Notes under the pieces: generated by a model
Told to the model about the DNA's origin: nothing
Database searches by the model: none
Seen by the model: the letters and a program-made list of their open reading frames with translations, nothing else
Shown here: positions 5,631-9,178 of the stretch, piece by piece
Layout of the letters: each line of letters opens with the position of its first letter
Numbering within the stretch: the stretch's first letter is position 1
Position numbers and translations under genes: made by a program
NCBI GenBank assembly: GCA_023450775.1
Contig: JAEXGP010000214.1
Coordinates: forward strand, 1 to 9,178
Source of the DNA: Actinomycetes bacterium
GTDB lineage: Bacteria; Actinomycetota; Acidimicrobiia; Acidimicrobiales; Microtrichaceae
Length of the DNA: 9,178 bases
Reading direction: 5' to 3'

Positions 5631-6506
5631 TCAGCCCTGGAGGGCGGCGATGGCGTCGGCGATCGCGATCGCGCGGCGGGCGTTGTCCACGTGCAGGTTC
5701 TCGATCATCCGACCGTCGACGGTGACCACACCCTTGCCGGCGGCCAGCCCCTCCTCGAACGCCTCGATCACGCGGCGGGAGTACTCGACCTCGTCGGCGG
5801 ACGGCGAGTAGGCCTCGTTGCAGGGCTCGACCTGCGTCGGGTGCACCAGGGTCTTGCCGTCGAAGCCCATCTCGGCGCCCTGGGCCGCCTCGACCGCGAA
5901 GCCCTCGGGATCGCGGACGTCGTTGTAGACGCCGTCGAGGATGACCTTGTCCGCGTACCGCGCCGCGTTGATGCAGCGGGCGAGTCCCCACAGCAGCGGC
6001 GCCCGCCCGGGGACGAGCGCGGCGCGGAGCTCCTTGGCCAGGTCGTTGGTGCCCATCACCAGCACGGCGAGGCGCTCGGACGAGGTGGCGATCTCGACCG
6101 CCCGCTCGATCGCGGCGGGCGTCTCGAGCATCGCCCAGATGCGGGTGTGGTCGGGCACGCCGGCGGCCTCGATCACCTTCTCGACCGCAGCCACGTCCGC
6201 AGCGGAGTTCACCTTCGGCACCACGATGCCGTCGGGACCGGCCTGGGCGGCGGAGCGGAGGTCGTCGGTGGACCACTCCGTCTCCAGCGAGTTGACCCGG
6301 ATCGTCAGCTCCCGGGAGCCGTACTCGCCCGACTGCACGGCCGCCGCGACCTTCTCGCGGGCCGTCGCCTTCATGTCGGGCGCGACCGAGTCCTCGGTGT
6401 CGAAGATGATCGCGTCCGTGGGCAGCGACTTGGCCTTCTCGAGCGCCTTGTCGTTGGCGCCCGGCATGTAGAGCGCGCTGCGGCGGGGGCGGATCTCGTC
6501 GGTCAT
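5631..6506 (-). CDS. mcl2: CitE-fold (3S)-malyl-CoA thioesterase-like protein (Mcl2 type)
   Basis: This HpcH/HpaI aldolase-citrate lyase family protein has 291 residues. It probably hydrolyses (3S)-malyl-CoA to malate and CoA, which makes the apparent malate synthase reaction irreversible when paired with the neighbouring lyase. Visible active-site residues are Arg70 (TIRVNS) and the magnesium ligands Glu128 (AMLETP) and Asp155 (MGTNDLAKEL), 27 residues apart as in the family. MGTNDLAKEL, the GFDGKTLVHP loop and RMIENLHV closely match Rhodobacter sphaeroides Mcl2, the (3S)-malyl-CoA thioesterase, as I recall its sequence. The ATG at 6506 has AGGAGA at 6520-6515, a strong ribosome-binding site 8 nt away. 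It follows the mcl1-like gene on the same strand after 91 nt of structured DNA. A citramalyl-CoA or malyl-CoA lyase activity cannot be excluded, since lyase and thioesterase members look alike. Confidence 0.85.
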   Translation of the reverse strand: MTDEIRPRRSALYMPGANDKALEKAKSLPTDAIIFDTEDSVAPDMKATAREKVAAAVQSGEYGSRELTIRVNSLETEWSTDDLRSAAQAGPDGIVVPKVNSAADVAAVEKVIEAAGVPDHTRIWAMLETPAAIERAVEIATSSERLAVLVMGTNDLAKELRAALVPGRAPLLWGLARCINAARYADKVILDGVYNDVRDPEGFAVEAAQGAEMGFDGKTLVHPTQVEPCNEAYSPSADEVEYSRRVIEAFEEGLAAGKGVVTVDGRMIENLHVDNARRAIAIADAIAALQG

Positions 6507-6514
6507 GTCGGTCG

Positions 6515-6520
6515 TCTCCT
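6515..6520 (-). promoter_or_regulatory. Strong ribosome-binding site of the mcl2-like gene
   Basis: AGGAGA on the minus strand lies 8 nt before the ATG. It is the best Shine-Dalgarno match in the window and contrasts with the mcl1-like gene, which has none. Confidence 0.75.
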
Positions 6521-6531
6521 CGACGTGCGGA

Positions 6532-6582
6532 TCAGGTTCCTGACGACAGCTGACGACCGTGACGGTCGTCCAGTGGCGTCAG
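6532..6582 (-). promoter_or_regulatory. Nested dyads in the mcl1-mcl2 gap
   Basis: Three symmetric elements overlap here. The first is TCAGG-TT-CCTGA (6532-6543). The second is an outer CTGACG/CGTCAG pair (6540-6545 and 6577-6582). Inside it is a perfect 8-bp stem, GACGACCG/CGGTCGTC (6552-6559 and 6563-6570), with a TGA loop. TGACGAC also occurs as a 10-bp-spaced direct repeat (6541 and 6551). The element may be a terminator for mcl1, an attenuator or an operator setting separate expression of mcl2. Confidence 0.5.
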
Positions 6583-6597
6583 CAACCGGGTGGGTGG

Positions 6598-7659
6598 TCA
6601 GAAGCCGTAGCGGGCGGCGAGCTCGGGGTCGCGCTCGGCCAGCTGACGGGCGAGGTTGACGACCACGTGGCACTGCTTCACCGACGCGTCGTCCTCCATC
6701 TTCCCGTTGAGCATGATGGCGCCCGTGCCGTCGCCCATGGCCTCGATGACCTCCTGGGCGTGGGCGACGTCGGCCGGGTCCGGCGAGAAGACCTTCTTGG
6801 CGATGTCGATCTGCACCGGGTGCAGCGACCAGGCGCCCACGCAGCCGAGCAGGTAGGCGTTGCGGAACTGGTCCTCGCAGGCGACCGTGTCCTTGATGTC
6901 GCCGAAGGGGCCGTAGAACGGCAGGATCCCGGCCATCGCACACGCGTCGACCATGCGGGCGATCGTGTAGTGCCAGAGGTCCTGCTGGTAGCTCGTGCGG
7001 TCCGCGTCGTACAGCGGGCCGTCCTCGCCCTGCGGCGGGTCCTGGCGCACCAGGTAGCCGGGGTGGCCGCCGCCGACGCGGGTGGTCTTCATGCGGCGGT
7101 TGGCCGCCAGGTCGGCCGGGCCGAGCGACAGGCCCTGCATGCGGGGCGACGCCAGGCAGATCTCCTCGATGTTGGCCACGCCGCGGGCGGTCTCGAGGAT
7201 CGCGTGGACCATGAGCGGCTCGGTCAGACCGGCCCGGGCCTCGAGCTGCGCGAGCAGGCGGTCGACGTAGTGGATGTCCTCAGGACCTTCGACCTTGGGG
7301 ATCATGATGACGTCGAGCCGGTCGCCGACCTCGGTGACCAGCGTGGTGAGGTCGTCGAGCACCCACGGCGAGTCCAGGCTGTTGACCCGGGTCCACAGCT
7401 GCGTGTCGCCGAAGTCGACCTCCTTGGCCACCTTGACCAGACCCTCCCGGGCGGCCTCCTTGGCGTCCATCGGGATGGCGTCCTCGAGGTTGCCCAGGAG
7501 GATGTCGACCGTGGGAGCGATCTCGGGCAGCTTCGCGGTGACCTTCTCCAGGTGCGGCGGGAAGAAGTGGATCATCCGCGACGGGCGGAATGGGATCTCC
7601 CGCAGCGGCTCGGGGGCACCGACGGCGAGGGGCTGGAAGAAGTCCTTGGGGCTCCGCAT
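6598..7659 (-). CDS. mcl1: L-malyl-CoA/beta-methylmalyl-CoA lyase (Mcl1 type)
   Basis: This magnesium-dependent CitE-fold lyase cleaves beta-methylmalyl-CoA to glyoxylate and propionyl-CoA. It also reversibly joins glyoxylate and acetyl-CoA into (3S)-malyl-CoA. The protein has 353 residues. Active-site residues are Arg91 (TRVNSLDSPW), Glu156 (AILETARG) and Asp183 (LGPADLAA), with the conserved 27-residue Glu-Asp spacing. GNLEDAIPMDAKEAAR, KTTRVGGGHP, YQQDLWHYTIARMVD and YGPFGDIKD match Chloroflexus aurantiacus Mcl, as I recall it, almost residue for residue. The Rhodobacter enzyme is more distant. I chose the ATG at 7659 (MRSPKDFF) because Chloroflexus Mcl starts equivalently. The ATG at 7722 would add 21 unrelated residues and run into a hairpin. 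The 2-methylmalyl, malyl and possibly citramalyl activities cannot be separated by sequence. A promoter-like pair ends 8 nt before the ATG, so the mRNA may be leaderless. The mcl2-like gene follows on the same strand. Confidence 0.92.
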   Translation of the reverse strand: MRSPKDFFQPLAVGAPEPLREIPFRPSRMIHFFPPHLEKVTAKLPEIAPTVDILLGNLEDAIPMDAKEAAREGLVKVAKEVDFGDTQLWTRVNSLDSPWVLDDLTTLVTEVGDRLDVIMIPKVEGPEDIHYVDRLLAQLEARAGLTEPLMVHAILETARGVANIEEICLASPRMQGLSLGPADLAANRRMKTTRVGGGHPGYLVRQDPPQGEDGPLYDADRTSYQQDLWHYTIARMVDACAMAGILPFYGPFGDIKDTVACEDQFRNAYLLGCVGAWSLHPVQIDIAKKVFSPDPADVAHAQEVIEAMGDGTGAIMLNGKMEDDASVKQCHVVVNLARQLAERDPELAARYGF

Positions 7660-7667
7660 GGGTCCCG

Positions 7668-7697
7668 ACGCTAGGACGGCGCCCCGGGGCTGTCGAA
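7668..7697 (-). promoter_or_regulatory. Putative promoter of the mcl1-like gene, predicted leaderless
   Basis: On the minus strand TTCGAC (7697-7692) and TAGCGT (7673-7668) are 18 nt apart, like a -35 and a TANNNT -10. The -10 ends 8 nt before the ATG at 7659, so transcription would start at or within two bases of the start codon. This agrees with the lack of a Shine-Dalgarno sequence. It lies just past the terminator hairpin of the upstream gene. Confidence 0.4.
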
Positions 7698-7729
7698 ACC
7701 CGTCGACGGCGCCGTGGTCCACCCGCTTC

Positions 7730-7770
7730 GTTCCCGATTCCGGCGGTGATCGCCCCAGGGAATCGGGAAC
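7730..7770 (-). terminator. Nested stem-loop 3' of the FAD oxidoreductase gene
   Basis: Perfect 12-bp arms, GTTCCCGATTCC (7730-7741) and its complement (7759-7770), enclose an inner GGCG/CGCC hairpin (7742-7745 and 7751-7754). Read on the minus strand, it begins 10 nt after the oxidoreductase stop, and TCTGTTCCC opens it. That is the same 9-mer, in the same orientation relative to transcription, as in the hairpin after mcd. It separates this gene from the mcl1-like gene. Confidence 0.7.
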
Positions 7771-7780
7771 AGAACCCGCC

Positions 7781-9175
7781 TCAGGAGTCGAAGCCGAGGC
7801 CCAGTCGGTCGAGCAGCCGCAGCCACCGTCCGCGCCGACCCTCGTTCGCGTCGGCCCGGGCGATCGCCCGGCGGGTGAGCTGCACCCCGACCGTGCGGAT
7901 CGGCTCGGGCGGGAACGGCACGGGCACCTTGCGCACGAGGTCGAGGTCCAGCAGCGGCGACCCGGGCCGGTACAGCAGGTCCAGGCACACGTGCCCGCCG
8001 AAGCGCGTCGCTCCGACGCCGAGACCGGTGTAACCGACGGCGTAGGCCACGCGCCCGTCGAGCGCGGTGCCGAACGAGACCGAGAAGCGGGTCGAGGTGT
8101 CGATCACGCCGGCCCAGCGGTGGCTGAACCGCACATCCTCCAGCTGCGGGAACGTCGTGAAGAAGTGCTCGGCCAGCTTCCGGAACGTCTCGGGCCGGTC
8201 CTCGAAGCGCTCGTCGGTGCGGCCCCAGTGGTGGAACACCGCGTCGTAGCCGCCCCAGACGATGCGACCGTCGTCGGTCAGGCGTGAGTAGTGGAACTGG
8301 TTGGTCGTGTCCGACAGGCCCTGGCGACCGCGCCAGCCGATCAGGTCCAGGCGGTCACCGAGCGGCTCGGTGGCGAGCACGTGGTCGTACACCGGCACGA
8401 CGCGGCGGTTGACCGCCCGCACCGGCGAGCGCGCCGCGTTCGTCCCCAGCACCACGGCGCCGCAGCGGATCCGGCCGCGATCGGTGCGGACCTCCACGCC
8501 GGCGCCGTGACGTTCCAGCCCGGTCATCCGGGTGTGCTCGGCGATGCGCCCGCCCGCGGCCCGAACTGCGTCGGCGAGCCCCCACCCCAGCCGGGCGGGG
8601 TCCACCAGCGCCTCGCCCGAGCGGGTCCACGAGCCGGCGAGGAAGGTCGGCGAGTCCACGAGCGCCCGGATGCCGTCGGCGTCGAACAGCTCCACGTCCT
8701 CGCCGTGGGAGCGCTGGAGCTCGGCATCGGCGCGGACCTCGGGCACGCACCACGGCTCGGTGGCGACGGCCAGGGCCCCCGTCTGTTCCAGGCGCGCGTC
8801 GATGCCCAGCCGCTCGACGTCGGACACCAGCCCCGCGAAGTTGGCCCGCCCGGCGAGCAGCGTGGCGTCGAGGTCGCGACCGAAGCGGGCGATCCCGTTG
8901 GCGATCCCGTGCGTGAGCGACGCCGACACGAAACCCCCGTTGCGGCCGGACGCCTGGCCGACGACCGTGCCGGCGTCGATCACGAGCACCGACCGGGACG
9001 GGTCCTCCTCGAGCGAACGCAGCGCCGCCCACAGACCCGTGTAGCCGGCGCCGACGATCACCAGATCGGCGCGGTCGTCGCCGTCGAGCGGGTCCCCCGG
9101 CGCCGGGCGGTCCGGCGTGTCGGTCCACAGCACCGACAGCTCGGAGTCCGCGAGCGACCGGTCGACGGGATCCAT
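7781..9175 (-). CDS. FAD-dependent amine oxidoreductase, DAO family, PuuB/OrdL-like
   Basis: This 464-residue flavoprotein is likely to oxidise an amine or N-substituted amino acid to an imine or aldehyde, with FAD reduced. The Rossmann FAD motif is VIVGAGYTG with GxGxxG at residues 42-47, ending in the ribose-binding acidic Asp67 (VLVIDAG). It is followed by the conserved GQASGRNGG at 73-81. Later elements, including FHYSRLTDDGRIVWGG, the FPQLEDVRFSHRWAG region and the YAVGYTGLGVGATRFGG end of the FAD-binding fold, are arranged as in E. coli gamma-glutamylputrescine oxidase PuuB. The C-terminus has a basic helix (about 438-460) beyond the DAO domain. The ATG at 9175 is 3 bases from the window edge, so an earlier start is possible. 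The substrate is unknown. The aminoaldehyde dehydrogenase elsewhere in the window suggests amine catabolism, but the genes are not adjacent. The gene ends in its own hairpin before mcl1. Confidence 0.82.
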   Translation of the reverse strand: MDPVDRSLADSELSVLWTDTPDRPAPGDPLDGDDRADLVIVGAGYTGLWAALRSLEEDPSRSVLVIDAGTVVGQASGRNGGFVSASLTHGIANGIARFGRDLDATLLAGRANFAGLVSDVERLGIDARLEQTGALAVATEPWCVPEVRADAELQRSHGEDVELFDADGIRALVDSPTFLAGSWTRSGEALVDPARLGWGLADAVRAAGGRIAEHTRMTGLERHGAGVEVRTDRGRIRCGAVVLGTNAARSPVRAVNRRVVPVYDHVLATEPLGDRLDLIGWRGRQGLSDTTNQFHYSRLTDDGRIVWGGYDAVFHHWGRTDERFEDRPETFRKLAEHFFTTFPQLEDVRFSHRWAGVIDTSTRFSVSFGTALDGRVAYAVGYTGLGVGATRFGGHVCLDLLYRPGSPLLDLDLVRKVPVPFPPEPIRTVGVQLTRRAIARADANEGRRGRWLRLLDRLGLGFDS

Positions 9176-9178
9176 CCC

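Noticed and set aside
6559..7674. 371-residue plus-strand frame opposite the mcl1-like gene
   Set aside because: Antisense shadow rich in Val, Asp, Arg and Gly with no domain. The minus strand carries the conserved lyase.
7660..7722. Upstream ATG at 7722 as start of the mcl1-like gene
   Set aside because: It adds 21 residues unlike any Mcl and would place the start over the promoter-like elements. The ATG at 7659 matches the Chloroflexus N-terminus.
8355..9128. 257-residue minus-strand frame inside the FAD oxidoreductase
   Set aside because: Arg/Gly-rich composition and no motif. The correct frame has the FAD-binding signature.

Overview
The window is very GC-rich DNA with a coding bias typical of high-GC Actinomycetota. 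Long false reading frames rich in Arg, Pro and Gly shadow almost every gene. Actinobacterial traits include a secreted-lipoprotein gene of that style, possible leaderless promoters, and intergenic hairpins without U-tracts. An acidimicrobial-type actinobacterium is my best guess, but no taxonomic marker is present, so this is inference. There is no rRNA, tRNA, CRISPR array, transposase or phage gene. No gene-free stretch exceeds about 165 bases.

Layout from left to right. (1) Positions 1-1218, plus strand: the 3' part of an acyl-CoA dehydrogenase that best fits (2S)-methylsuccinyl-CoA dehydrogenase (mcd), followed by a hairpin. (2) Positions 1371-1919, plus: a small putative lipoprotein. (3) Positions 1920-2019: a 27-bp tandem repeat between two convergent genes. 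(4) Positions 2022-3458, minus: an aldehyde dehydrogenase of the gamma-aminobutyraldehyde type. It diverges, over 115 bp holding an operator-like dyad, from (5) a 2-oxoglutarate/Fe(II) dioxygenase at 3574-4593, plus. (6) A long imperfect palindrome and a hairpin-rich leader precede a secreted DUF4142 protein at 4755-5516, plus. It is closed by a strong nested hairpin shared with the convergent gene that follows. (7) Positions 5631-6506 and 6598-7659, both minus: two paralogous CitE-fold enzymes, which look like (3S)-malyl-CoA thioesterase (Mcl2) and malyl-CoA/beta-methylmalyl-CoA lyase (Mcl1). (8) Positions 7781-9175, minus: a FAD-dependent amine oxidoreductase of the DAO/PuuB type, ending in a hairpin whose core matches the one after mcd.

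The main metabolic theme is the ethylmalonyl-CoA pathway of acetyl-CoA assimilation. Mcd makes mesaconyl-CoA. Mcl1 cleaves beta-methylmalyl-CoA to glyoxylate and propionyl-CoA, and condenses glyoxylate with a second acetyl-CoA to malyl-CoA. Mcl2 hydrolyses malyl-CoA to malate, so the pair together acts as a malate synthase. A weaker second theme is amine catabolism: an amine oxidase-like flavoprotein and an aminoaldehyde dehydrogenase, with an orphan dioxygenase of unknown substrate. The enzymes are known families. The less explained material lies between genes: the tandem repeat, the shared hairpins, the dyads and the structured leader.
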